Source of the DNA: Panaeolus papilionaceus
Taxonomy: Eukaryota > Basidiomycota > Agaricomycetes > Agaricales
Direction: 5' to 3'
Assembly (NCBI GenBank): GCA_015501605.1
Contig: JADNRZ010000002.1
Span: 558,001-622,000, forward strand
Length of the DNA: 64,000 bases
The translations under genes and the position numbers were made by a program. This document shows positions 12,021 to 24,900 of the stretch, in pieces (position 1 is the stretch's first letter; every line of letters begins with the position of its first letter). Below the pieces are notes generated by a model. The model worked only from the letters and a program-made list of their open reading frames with translations. It was not told where the DNA came from and did not search any database.

Positions 12021-14711
12021 TTAATACCCATAGTAAGCTCTCTAGAGACGGCGATCAGCTGCTGAGAATGTAAATTGCTTATGTTGCCTTACCATCCTGT
12101 CACTAAAAGTCGAAGGAGAGCGCCCTTTTGAGAAACGAACATCAAAAAATGAGACACTGAGAATCACTTACAAGAGCCAGATAACCTTAGAGCCAGTCTT
12201 GCACCCACGTAGGGTGACGATGTGTCCCCTGATGCACTCGTACAGCAGTGCCCGCTGATCCTTGTCCGCCTATGATTCCCTTGTCAGTGTTCGCCCTCCG
12301 AAAAATTCAAACATACATACTGTTGGCAATACGCTCGCAATAAGCTGGCTGCCTGTGACAGACAGAGCCAGATCGACGATCATAGCCCTGCGAGCGCTGC
12401 GTATCATGAGACAGAAACTCGGGACACAAGAGGAAAAATCCAGCTTACCCCCTCGCAGGTTCACACATCCTCCTAACGATTTTATCGAGGGTCTCTGCCC
12501 CACCTTCCCTCAAAGCCTTGGTGACTGACTTTGCACCTTGTTCATTGGTCGAAAATTCTAAAAGACCATCAAGCAAGTGATCCAAAGTCATACGCTTATG
12601 TTTGTCAGATCCGTGCTCCAGGACTGTATATGAAAAATTAGGGCATTTTGCATAAAAGACATTGCAAAATACGTACTATGCTGGATGCAGTAGGACCCCC
12701 ACTGGCTTTTGGTGACTTCGCTGAAGATTGCGAACCCCTGATTGAGCAATTCGTCGACGATTCCGTCCTTGGCCTCAGCCTCTAAGTTTTCGAATGCGTG
12801 CTACTCGTAAAAGGAAGTCATTAGATGCGGTTGACAGGCCTCGATGTTCGAGCACTACCTGAACAACGAGGGACCCAGTCTCGTGGCAGGCAAGAGCAGC
12901 CCACTTTCCCTTGAGAGACTTGTTGACACTGTTATATAGACTTGTCAGTAGAGCTCATCAGCAAACACAAGAAATAGCCGCACTAAGTAAAGATGGGAGG
13001 GGCAGGAGGCGTCCATGAAAGCTCCATGATCTAACGACAGTCAGCAAGGGAGATATAAGATTCAACAGGCGACCATACCTTGCTCCAGACATGGGATGCA
13101 TGTTTGTTTACCAAGGTCTGTGCTGGGTCACCGAGAAGGAGCTCTGAAACGATGAGCAATCGGATGTCCTCCTCGCAGTCAAGGGCCTTTTGAAGGACAT
13201 GGCAACCATAGCAGTTAGTTGCAAGGTCTACAATTCGACCCCTAGAGTCTGTGCATTAGAGAGAATGGAATCTGTACTAGCTATAATACCCTTACCTCAT
13301 GCAGGAAACTATCTTGCGTCGCTCTTCGACAGTCGAAGCTGCTTCGAGGCAGCGCTGAACAGCCCAATTTCCGAAACTATAACAGTCCTGAATCAGTAAA
13401 TAAACGCTGAATGTGTGGTCTAGCCTCCTTACCGGTGGGCCATCATCTCAAATCCCCGTGCACAAATCGCATCCACGATTTTCGCTCTTTCTTCCATATC
13501 AGCGACCTTCAGCTTTTGCTGGAGGAAGATCGATGCTTGTTGATCAGACGATTTGATAATCCGGGCTACGAAGACATGGTACGGTGGAGAGGAAGAGGGA
13601 TGAAGCAGACTTAAAAAGTTAATAGGCTATAATTTAAATGTTAATCGAAGGACGATGTATGCATGCCCACAATGCTCATACCTCGTGGTGTGCATGTTGA
13701 GGAGAAAGTTGCTCCGGCGCTTGATGGTGGTGTTGAACCTGATGCTCGAGCGTTACTTTCTCGGTGGCAATACGCCATTCATTTTGATTGGGTTGGTTTG
13801 GCTGCTGTTGGAGCTGATGAGCCAATCGCCAGTCCATGGTCACAGATCTCATGTTATCATTGCGGCGAGGGAGTGGGGAGGAATAAAGCGAACGCGGTAG
13901 ATCAGCAACAGATGGGACGTGAGAAGTGAGTGGGTTAGGAGTGCCTGGAGCTGGGGTCTGTGGCTCGGCAAAAGGCTCGAAAAAGGAAGTTGGGTACTTG
14001 TGAGCTCCCCTATTGAGCTGAATCATATTTCCTTGGTGAGCATTTTCGAAGATGGCGTTTGAATCCGTAGTAAATGGGTTGTTGTGATAATCATATGGTA
14101 AATGAACCTTGAGGTCGAAGCTCTTGACGCCGTTGGGAGAGAGGTCCGTCGGTGTTAACAGAGCAGACGAAACAGACGCCGGGGAGAAGTCAGGAGAGTT
14201 AGGGGTATTATCCATGTTCAGTGCCAATGGAGAAGGCTTATGGGTAAAAGGAGCGGGTGAGTTGAGGTTCAACGTTCGCAATAGTTGTTCGACGTGCTGT
14301 ATAGTTGAGAAAAAAAAAGGGTGTCAATATATGCGGTATAAAAAATCGAAATAAAAGAAATATTACATTGTCGTCGTATTCAGCTTGGTTTTTTTTTCTG
14401 CCATCACCAATAGCGCCGACTTCTCGAAGGCTTTTTTGGGTGGCCTGTGGGCCGTTGTGTCCAAAAATGTCCTCGCGAGTTACGACTGGCTGAGCGGTGT
14501 TCGGGGTGTTGCGAGCTTCGAGGCGCATAGAATTTTCAGGCTCACGGTCTACAGCTCGAGAAAAAGTGTCCAACGTCCTAGGCCAAGAATGATCTATTGG
14601 CTGGGGCTGAGGAGCCCAGATCGAACCCAAAAGGCCAGAAGGTTGACGAGAGCGGGCAGGGTTGGAGTCGTAAGAAGCGAGGAACTGTTGGGAGTCGTTA
14701 GGATAGACCAT
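12021..14711 (-). CDS. PUF (Pumilio-repeat) RNA-binding protein
   Basis: Thirteen exons run from the ATG at 14711 (exon 1 14367-14711, exon 2 13682-14296, exon 3 13433-13626) to a short last exon ending RAYYGY at 12021. The first ~330 residues are disordered (Asn/Pro/Ser/Gln-rich, with HHH and QQQ runs). The C-terminal half carries PUM repeats: SSDQQASIFLQQKLK, FGNWAVQRCLEAA, NCYGCHVLQKAL, KHASHVWSKIMEL, HETGSLVVQHAFE, SQWGSYCIQHILE, NEQGAKSVTKALREG, GSQLIASVLP and GCKTGSKVIWLFDRM. PUF proteins bind 3' UTR motifs in the cytoplasm and control mRNA decay or translation. The repeat wording matches a conserved basidiomycete PUF protein. I cannot say which yeast Puf it corresponds to. The exon 2/3 junction (AG at 13627-13628, giving PINFLSLL) was chosen because it alone keeps frame. 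Confidence 0.9.
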
Positions 14712-16989
14712 TAGCGAATGAGAAAAGAAAATTGAGATGGTTGTGGTTAGAAGTTAAGAGCTTCGAGGTCGATAATCGAATTTATAGGATGTCGAGGAGT
14801 GACATCTTCTGTGAGAGCTCCCCATCACGCACCTTTTTCGGAGTTGTTCTTCCCAAAATTGGACAATGTCGACACTTTCCCCTATTCAAATGACCCATTC
14901 TTCTTAATTGGAGCCCATAAAAATTAAAAAAATGCGCATATACTCACCTATTCATCCAGATTTTCTGTCCAGTTTTCGTTCATAGTGACCTCAACCTTAT
15001 ACCTTATGCAACATTCCAACGGCGCTCTAAGTACGTAAATAGGGAATTTTTGAGTTGTCCGGTAACAGTGACAGGAAAATCGAGCGTCGGAGCCGTGAAA
15101 TGCCAACGAAGAAGCCAGGAGCAGCTGGCATTGAGTAAATGACAGTCGAATTGACAAGAAATTACACAGAAACATGGTGTTCACCGAGGTGATGCTTGAA
15201 TACTGAGCATCGACAGACTGGGTTGCCGTCCACGGCTTAGATAACCTAGTGAAGCTCCAGAGTCAAAAGCCTTAAGCATGAGGTACCTCATAATAAAAGG
15301 ATAGGCTCAGTTAACTTGTCCAAGAACGCGTCATCAAGGGACTCGTGGGCTAATAGACCGCTCCACAAAGGTCTATCTTTCTAGCCAAGGTGGAGGGAAT
15401 GGGGAGAACAAACAGAAACAAGACGTTCCTTGAAGTCGAATGCAGGCGGAGCTAAGGGCTGAACCAAACGCTGAAATGATACATAGAACTCAAATTATTG
15501 AGTTTAAGCGTAAGATGTGAGAGCTTTCCGAGCACTGCGAATATCCCACAGTCGGGTCGCAACTTTAGAGAAGACGACAGGCTGTGTGAATACGCATACA
15601 CAATTGACAGAGCAACCACTCAATACCCAGCCCCACTGTGTCGCACAAGGGCCTCCAGCAATGGATTAAGGGCAGCGAGTGAAGAGATCCTCATGTTGCT
15701 TCCGCAACATTCGACGTTCCAAAAGAGGATGACAGTTGCTTCTCCCGCGAAACTTCGTCTGTGCAATGGACCTCGTCTATTCTTGTCCTTGACATGCTGA
15801 GGAGTCGAAAATTGCCATCTTGCACGCGATAAACCCACAGAGGCCAACATTCAAATCTCGAATAGTCGCACAATACAATACCATAACATTGGAAAGGACT
15901 GATAGAGGGTTGACAACATCAGAATGGACGCTTCTTGCCGGATAGGCTGGATGGCCGCGCAATTGTATAGACTGCCATTTCGCTCCAATTGCATCCATGT
16001 GACGGACATAGAAATATACGGGAGTGCATGCAGAGCGGGATCAAGATATCGTCCAATCACCTAAATGAGTATTTGATCATGATCCTGACTAAACTGACCT
16101 TGTGCTTGCCAACGGATAAATTCAGTAACGACCTAAAAATCCCAAGGAACTGGGTTGAATATACGTTATATGGACATGCAGCGAGCCTTACATACCCATT
16201 ATCGCACTGGCTCCCTGTTAGATGTTCATTGGCCGCCACATTCCTGCTCGTAACGTTTGAGGTGGGCTGGCTGCAGCTCCACGGCGCTGAAATAAGATCG
16301 CAGAGGGAATAGCACATCTAAGCACCGGCAGCCGATTACAATGTGTGCAGGCGCCGCACCGGAGAAACAGCTGCAAGAACATTCCAGCATTTGACCAGAA
16401 TGTCATGTAGAATTCTCGAATGTCGCTTCTCTAACTGCGGATGGTTGCTTTGGGGCAAGGTCCACCTATAATTTTACGGGTCTTGAGATGTTTTCATAGC
16501 TCTGTGATGGTTCAGGACGAGCGGGCCGTTCATGGATCATGTCTGCCCTAAAAAGAGTCGGTTTGGACCTGTTCAAAGACCTGGATGAACGGCTCATCAG
16601 TTCTGTTTCCTTATAGAAAAGGTTCGGCGCTGACCATACGATATGGATCGCATATAATAGCATCAAAAAATTGGAAGGAACAAGTCTAGGCGGACATCAC
16701 GCCAGCAGCAAAGAACAACCTTGACTGTCAGAATGTTTGATAGATCTCCTTTTCCTACGCATTCGACTCACAGCGGACCGAGTTTGCGCTTTCCTGATGA
16801 TGGGGGTTAACTGTTCACAGAAGATCGGCAGATGTGTTACAATTCTGTAAGCTGCGTTAGGAAGACCTCATGTCAGTGAACTAGGCACATACTTTACAGC
16901 CGTGGTAAGCTTTCGCAAGCGACAAGCCTTCCGCATCATATTCGGAGTTCCCCAAATTCACCATAGCTAGGGAGTGAATGTCTTTCCAG
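14712..16989. other. Gene-poor stretch, no gene recognised
   Basis: This lies upstream of the PUF gene. The minus-strand frame at 14948-15184 starts with a hydrophobic segment but shows no family match and no clear continuation. Overlapping frames at 15498-16317 on both strands show no motifs. Some minus-strand pieces near 15850-16060 are hydrophobic and could be relics, but this cannot be settled by reading. Confidence 0.35.
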
Positions 16990-18937
16990 ATAAAAGGACA
17001 GCTTAATCAAAGCCAGTGGGGTAGCATTCCACGGAGAATAGAGGTCCTGTAACTACGTCGTCAGAAGGCATGGCAGCGATGAGAGCTATAACAAATACCA
17101 TCAATGCCAAATACATCAGATCGCGAAGCAGACTCTGAGGAAGACCAGGAAGCCAGAGAACGATGGCATAAATTGAGGTTTGAGCTGGACCATGGCTCCG
17201 TGGAGATATACCGCCCTGGGATGTGTGCTTGACATATCGACCGACAGGAGTGTGAAAAGCTTCAGTCTTGTAACCCAATGCGTCAAAATCTTGACAAAGC
17301 CACGCTACATTAAGAAAGGTCAACAGCGAAATTAAATTAGAGGCGACATAGAAATTACATGCGCGAAGGACCGTGTTCTTAAGCAGAGGATGGAGGGTGT
17401 ATTTGCGACTAGCAGACCTGAATTAATATCTGACCGAAAAAAACGGTAGGATTGTTGCGCGATTTGTTTATCCAAGTGCCAAGCGCAAGGTCATTGGGAC
17501 CACAGAAAACGAGATCATGAGAGGCGTATGTGTCCAACATGCTTTATGAATTCTTCGAATATGAAAAGATGACTTCAGTGTGATGAACAATTTTTCCAGT
17601 ATATAGTGCGCAAAGCAGAAACTCACAACAAAATCCGTCAAACTTGAACCTTAAATTCAAGTAGACGAATGTATTCGACCCTTTGACCTGGGACAGGGTC
17701 TGATAGTTCTTTTTGAAAATTTTAGCCCAGTCGTCGAGGTAGAAATTTTCAAGATGGCGACTGCCACTGTTCTGCCTTGCAACAAGAGAATGCAATTCCC
17801 AACCTAGATGCCGGGTCTCTATCCGTGGAATAATAAATTTAGCATTCAGCAGGGAGGCAGCGAGCCGGATTGCAGTTCTTCGCACAAAGGTGCTACTACT
17901 ACGAGGCTGTGTGAATAAAACGGCTGTCGGATAGCGTTAGCTACCATTCATCAGGATATTAAACGCCATATTACCTTTGAGATATGAAGTCGTAACCTAA
18001 AACACGCAAAGCCACAGGAGCCATGACAAACGTGACGATTAACCTGTTAGTCAGATGTGAGCAACCAGGTTTCTCAATGTACGAAAAGGAAGCGCGCCTA
18101 AATTAGGCATGGTGTCAGTAGAAGAACCTTAAACACAGTAATAAGCGTTTTCACACCGGAATCAGCGTTTCGTGGGGTTTCTATTTTCATGTATGCGAAA
18201 GACCAGTAGACCGGGGAAAGGATCATCCCTGGAGGTAGGCACCCACCCCCGTTTTCGGCACATGAAACCAGAGAGGAAACACACTCACTGAGGATGGACC
18301 ATATTATTCCTGACCGATTAACGTTCATGGGTGCGATAGGTATCAGTACGGATGTAATTTCATTCCAGAACTTGGGAATGAAGGTGGGCTTATAGGTTAA
18401 TGACCCTGCATGGCACATGAATTACATGATAAGTTGGAGGACAAAGTAATCCACGCACCTCAAACCGTTTATGTCGTCATTTTCCGATACGCGGACGGTC
18501 CGAGGTCTGAGGACAGAAACCCAAGGACAGTCGAGATGAGATGTATAAGGTTTTGATTGACTGAAGATGTGCCCTTGTGGGGTAGACGTGCGGCTCAGAA
18601 TCCTGTCGTGCAGTTCCGCCATGTATTTGAGTGGCCAAAATTTCTGTATGTGTCCTGCTGCCTCCTGCAAAGCGTAGTAGTTGACGAGAGTCGCGTCGTT
18701 TGCCTTTTTCTATGGCCGGATTGGTTATGTCCACACGTGTATCTGGTCGGTTGGTTAGCATCGCTAGCTTTACTTGGTGAGCATATTGATAGATATTACA
18801 TGACGTTTCGGCACCTTGGTGGATTCCCAAGACCTTTCATCTTTGTCGTAAAGTGCTGCAAGGTTTCCGAAATCAAGATTAGTTGGTAGTTAGATCATTG
18901 TACACTCACTTACATCACCTCGGCTGCCGGGCGCCAT
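16990..18937 (-). pseudogene. Possible decayed multi-exon gene, family unknown
   Basis: Several minus-strand open pieces are bounded by plausible splice sites. A start ATG at 18937 (MAPGSRGD) is followed by GTAAGTGAG. An exon at 18459-18664 contains QKFWPLKYMAELHDRI and RPRTVRVSENDD. Further pieces read FIPKFWNEITSVLIPIAP (near 18330), LIVTFVMAPVALRVLGYD (near 18015), LENFYLDDWAKIFKKNY (near 17720), HDLVFCGPNDLALGTW (near 17500) and a hydrophobic LRDLMYLALMVFVIALIAA (near 17100). At least two junctions (18459 to 18405, and around 17540-17630) cannot be joined in phase with the visible splice sites, which argues for decay or a wrong model. I do not recognise the family. A chance run of open frames is possible. 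Confidence 0.3.
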
Positions 18938-21900
18938 AATTCTCTTCGAAGTTCAAACACTGAAATAAGATTAAAATCAGATGTAGCTCGGGAACGGCGT
19001 TATGTCGGTCAGATTCCTCTACTTACCTTAGGAATTTCCCTTCTCGTCGCCCTTGGTGCTGGTTTGCGCCATCCGCATTGTCTACCCTGATGGCCAACAT
19101 CACGCGTGCTATCACGAATGAAGTCGATTCGACAAACAGCGGTTCCACATGCTGTCAAAAATGTGGTTATGAAAGATTTATGGCGTTCGGTGAGAACAGT
19201 TTCTGTTCTGTGGGGGATCCCTGGGAGACACGAGCACATATTGATTTTGACGAGATGATTCAAAGAGGATATCTGAATGTGACATATAACCTCACTATAA
19301 CAACGTAGAGATCAAGGTCTTAGCAGAAGCGAGGTAGGATAAGACCTTAGCATGCGCAAGAAAGGGCCATGAACGAGTCCGAGTTCGGCGCGCAACGACT
19401 GACGTTATTTTCAATGTTTCCCCTATCCTGTATAAAAGACTCGAGCAGCAGGCGTGTTTCGCTGCTGTCTTTTGGGCCTGAGAACTCCGCATAGATATAT
19501 AAATATCTCTGAAAAATTTGTGTACTCTGGATGATATTGGTGAGCTACCCGACGCGTTCTCCGTTGTTTGGGATATGAAAGGGTGTACTGACCTCAATAG
19601 TTCGATTCCGCGCCATATGAGCTACGTAATTTCCTTGAAGATTAGTCGTTTACACGGATACTTGAATAACTTCAATTGGAGTGGGCCAACCAGAATCACC
19701 GACTCGAAGGTTGGTTGATCAACTTCAACTTGAAGGGCATCCTGAAGCGTGATATGTGACCATTCTGTGACACCGCTTCATCACTAGGTACGACAAGTTC
19801 CCTATTTTCATTCAGCGCTCAGCGGCCTTGAGCGGCTACATACCAAGTATTTTAACCCGTTAGTGCAATGAACCCCAGTGATTCACAGTACTGAGGACCT
19901 TCATCAGAGCTCAGCCTAATTTAATTGACGCTCGCGCTGGTTTCTTGTCATGAAAACTAGCTCGGTTCTTATTACAAAATTAGCGTCTTAAGAGTCGATT
20001 AAAACTCAGGGTATAAACTCGTCTCTAGAAGGGTTTGCCTGCTTGGTTGCGATACTGGGTGCTATTCGTGACCGTCATCTCGACCTTCGTGCCCTCCATC
20101 AATCTGGATCTTCTTTGCCATTCAAGAATCAAAATACGCGATATCAGGGGCTACAAGTGATGTTGAGTGGAATTTTGTGGTACCTTCAATAGCGTACAGT
20201 GTTACAACTGAGTTTTGTTTCCAACTTACAGGGGCTAGGTCTCGGGGGGAAAACAATCCAGTAACATCCCAATACATAACTCTCTGCAAGTTCTTCTGCG
20301 GCAAACCTTGAATAAGCTCTTGTCATATTAATATAGGCCCCATTTGGGCTCCTTCGACACTTACATGCTTGTCATGGATTACCCGAGCGGACGACATTCA
20401 GAATACAATATATTGCTAAGTCTATATATTCCAAGCCAGTCAAAGAATGCACAGACTTAGCAAGGCGGAAGAACGATGCTGCCCGCTAAGGTTTATAATC
20501 ACCGTTACCGCTCCTAACGATAAGTCTGTAAATATTTGGTTCGCTTTGCATCAAAGCCATTCGCAATCAATGGAAATATTCCCCTATCAGTGAAACGGCC
20601 GTACAATATAGGGCATAGGTATATCAGGCGTCAATGCTGTGAGTAGTCGCCACATTCCGGATCCGAAAGAGAAGGGAAATGACGAAAAACCGCCAGGGTT
20701 GCGGTGTTGCCTCTTCAATGTCAACGGAGCGACCTGCAGCATCAACTTATGCACACGGTCTCCCATGTATTCTGAGAAAATGCTTGAAGCTTTCATTCAA
20801 ACGATGATACGAACCGATAACCAATTCCACCTTCAATGATAGTGCAGTCATTCTAATTGGTGGGGACCTCCTCATGCTGTAGCGATATGTTTGTGGAAAT
20901 TTTCTTTCGCGGCGTTTCGGCATGGCCACAGGGTAATGAGTGGTGGAAGTTTTCTTTTAATTTCTGTAACTAGTATTGCTCTTGGGTCAACGGCACAACT
21001 CACTCTGACGAAATTTGGTATTTAGTTTAATCGCCGAAAGAACAAAGGGTGATTGAAGAATCCCACTTCATTGTGCCAATGCTTTACGGGTCGTTGGAGT
21101 AGCCCGCCAGGCATTCAACGCGGTTGAACTACGGCTTTAAATTTCGAATGTTCGAATTACAGAGACGGTTAGATAGGTTCGATCATGACATCCCCGCTAG
21201 GGCACTCCCACGGCACCTTCAGAAGGAGGAATATAGGCGGCCCGACAGTGTGATTTTGGTTCTATTGAATTGAGGATATTGGACGTTTCTCAAACAAAGA
21301 TGGAAGATAGGCGCAGAGTGACCACATTTTACCCATGAAATTGATGGGAATTTAAGTATACCACTCACGAAGCTCTGAAACATAATTGCATAGAAAGTGG
21401 AAGAGAATAAGAAATTTCCGACGAGGCTGTATCCGCCGGTCCAGCCATCAATGAGCTCACGGCTGTCTCGCGTCTTGCGCCTAGATCATTTGAAGTGGCC
21501 TTCTCACTCTCAGATTATGAGCTAATGATGACATCGCAGAGAAAAACTAACTGCGGTTCTACGCATTCACGCTCAGAAAATGCGTTTCTCATTTGACGAA
21601 TGGTTCTTGAGAACATTGGATGCATTTCATTTTCCAAACAGGGACCAAGCCTGCGGGCCCGACAACTTGGCGCAAAATCATCCAGCTCGTTAAATTAAAA
21701 GCCGCCCGTCACATGCATGCCCGTTTATAGCTTGCAAGATAACCCATGTAGTAAAAGCCTGTTTAATCTTCCACCTGAAGAGACAATTAATTCAAACAGC
21801 GTGACTGGTGGAACAAACAATGAAAGTAGCGCTCGCTATAGCTCCGTGATTATTTTCGATTGTTCAAGTGAACGTGCATTAATGGAGTGGAGCTAAGAGA

Positions 21901-24900
21901 AGCATATACATAAGTCTAAGAGGCCGAAAAACTCGAGGCCTCTGTTAGCCGATGGCGGTGACATCAAATCAACCATCACATCAATACAGAGGCTGAGGCG
22001 CCCGTGGAGATAAGTACGGGCTTACTAGGTACCCCAGGTAATTGTCTCAGCCTAAGCGCTAGCCGCGAATCTACGCAACAGCAAGCTCGGATGAAGGAAA
22101 TTTACATGACGGAAAAAAATGGTGGATGGTATGTAATATACAATAAACTCAACCTTTGGACACGTTTGTGTAATAGCTCTCCCTTATACGTGCAGGCCTT
22201 GACTCCCTGAATCCGGCATTTAAATAAATAACAATAGTTATTGATATTATACATAGTATTTAAATAATTACTTCTAGACCCGAATATCAAAGGACAAGGT
22301 CCCTGCTTGAGTTACCCAAGGTTCTGGTTACCCCATCCTTTCCTGTGTCCATGTCCAACTCTCGCATTTGGTCTAGGGTTCGAAATTTGATTACTGTGGG
22401 TGTAAGAAATCATGTTGCCTGCTTCCAGCAAAAACTTATGAGCTTAATACCGGAACCGCAGTGATATTTTCGCCGTTATTAAAAGATAGTAATCTTATCC
22501 ACAACCTGTGCTTCAAATGAGCACCGCGGACTAGAAGTAATCCACTGCAGCCGGATACAATGGCTGTTCAACATAGCTCCGCATGATGATGTTCGAATTC
22601 TGATTCTCATCGTTCAACCTCCCTTAGGCTTGGCCTCAACGCTGAACTCGACTCATTAACACATTGCCGCCGCCGGCAACGCCAATGGAGACAGCACTAG
22701 TGTGGCAGTACGCGGCAAGTCGAGGCACCATTCGCTCGTCAATATGAGTTTTTTTGACACGCGCAGGTACGATAGCATTCCCGAAAACTCCTTGAAGGGC
22801 TCCTTTAAAGAACGTGATTATAATCGATCTGCGAAGTGTTTCGGTGCTAAAGCTTGAAAGTGAGGGTCCTTGAGATAAGGGATTAGCCTTGCTTTCGAGT
22901 GGTCAATCACAGCGACATTCACAAATGCGATTAAGGATATATGGCGAGAAAGGATATTGAGGTCAGGTGGACACGGCTTCTTGGCTGCTCTATCAAATCC
23001 AGGGAAGGGAGGGCGAGTTCATAAAGTAATTCAGGAATGCAGGTTGGGCGAATAGCAGGTTAGGGGGGACATGTACAATACCATATTCGACGGTCCCTTT
23101 CTTGTCACCCTTAAGCGGGGTACGGAGATCTTTTGAATCAGAACTGCAACCAGTATTCAGCTCGCGCGACGCCTTTCATTCGAGGTTGACTGAATGCACC
23201 AATGTATAGATAGACATTCAACAAACGTTCAGACACTCTCAACGATCTCACATCATATACAATAGCTATAGTCGTAGTGATAGCTATCTTACGCACTGGC
23301 GACCTTTGAAACGGCAGGTAGTATCAATTCTGTCACCAGATATCATCATCCCACCCACTCGATCCCACATTCACCTGTCCGCCGTCAAAGAACCTTTCTC
23401 TATATAGAAACTCGGGGCGTGGAATCTGTCACCGTCCTGTTAAGAGGGTTAGCAGACATCCTCTCCGCAGGGCTTCCCACACTCGACAGCGTTACTCACG
23501 CATTTCGAGAGCACGACCTGCTAGCCCTCCGAAAATGTCAAGAAATGCAAGCCGAAAGTCAAGCCGGTCAATCCGGCAGGACGGAGACATACATCGGCTG
23601 GATGAACAGTAAGTGAAACTTCAAGCTTCAGGGCTCGGGCCTCTCTGGGAAGAAGATGCGGGGTGCCAGTGTGGGTACGAGATTCTGCTCTTGATTTCGT
23701 TGAGATGTGGGATATTTTTGGCCTGTCTGCAACGACATAGCCTGAGAACGAGGAGAGTTATACCAGCTTGATAAGATAGCTTGCGTCTATTCATAGGACG
23801 TCTATAAGCTCTCATCAAGTTGAATTTCAGTGATTAGTGAACCTTTTGGCAGATTTCTGCAAGTGCCAGTATCGAAGAGCGTTTGTGGGGCCTCGAAAAA
23901 CTCGAACACTTGCTTCCAGGTTGACGTTACAACCCCGATGCCCGAGCCTATCTTAGTAATGCAGTTGTTACCCTCGTAAATACGATTACTTGCCAACGCA
24001 TACTATATTGAATGACGGTGTGGCGTTGGGCGCTGCTAGGATAACTGCGGATTATGGAGTGACTAAGAACCAACATTACTTGAAGGTTGTTCTGGACCGG
24101 AGAGAGCGTAATATTTATGCTGTGATATCTCAACGTGGCCGAGAGGCCCACCGGAGACATGGTTTGAGCTTTGTGCTTGAATGAGTTTCATCGAGCCTGC
24201 AACGGGAGCCTCTGAAGTGCCATTATCACACTATTGTTACGGACCTTGGTGCTACAACGGAACTTAATTATGATAGCTACCATTTCAAAAGAAAACGACA
24301 TGGATTTCACTCCTATCGAAAGGGTGAATTTCTAGGCTTCTACGACGCCTGCTGACGGCCAATCCTTTTTATCATTCGAGAAGCCCCCACTCTTCCTCTT
24401 GCTCCACAATTTACAGGTCAATACTTAACGTCTATGGGTACAGATGTAGTGTCTCGGTATGCGCCAGCAAGTTCTAACAGCGAATGTGGAGATAGAAGTC
24501 AATCGAACTAATAATGGCAAGAAAAGTCCACAGTCCACAAATCCGCGTCTCTTCGTACACCTGGGATTGGTTTGATGACAGCGGGCGTCATAAAATAGCC
24601 ATATGTGGTATAGAGCCACCTTTGTAACCCCAACAATGGACATGACGACTCGGTGGCACATTCCCCGTCGATTGGTACACAGAGTACTATTTTAATGCCG
24701 AGCCCTGTGGCTAGCCGCTGACGTCGTAAGCCATACTTTACATCACATTTATCGAAAGAGCGTCCAACCGACCGCCTTATCTTTCAGCAGTATATCAGCA
24801 CCCGCAGGGTAATACGGTAATTTAAGAACATTTCGTGTTAATTTCTTTTCATAAGCGTTGGTACGGCGACCTACAAAAGGCGGGATTATCTCGTAACCTC

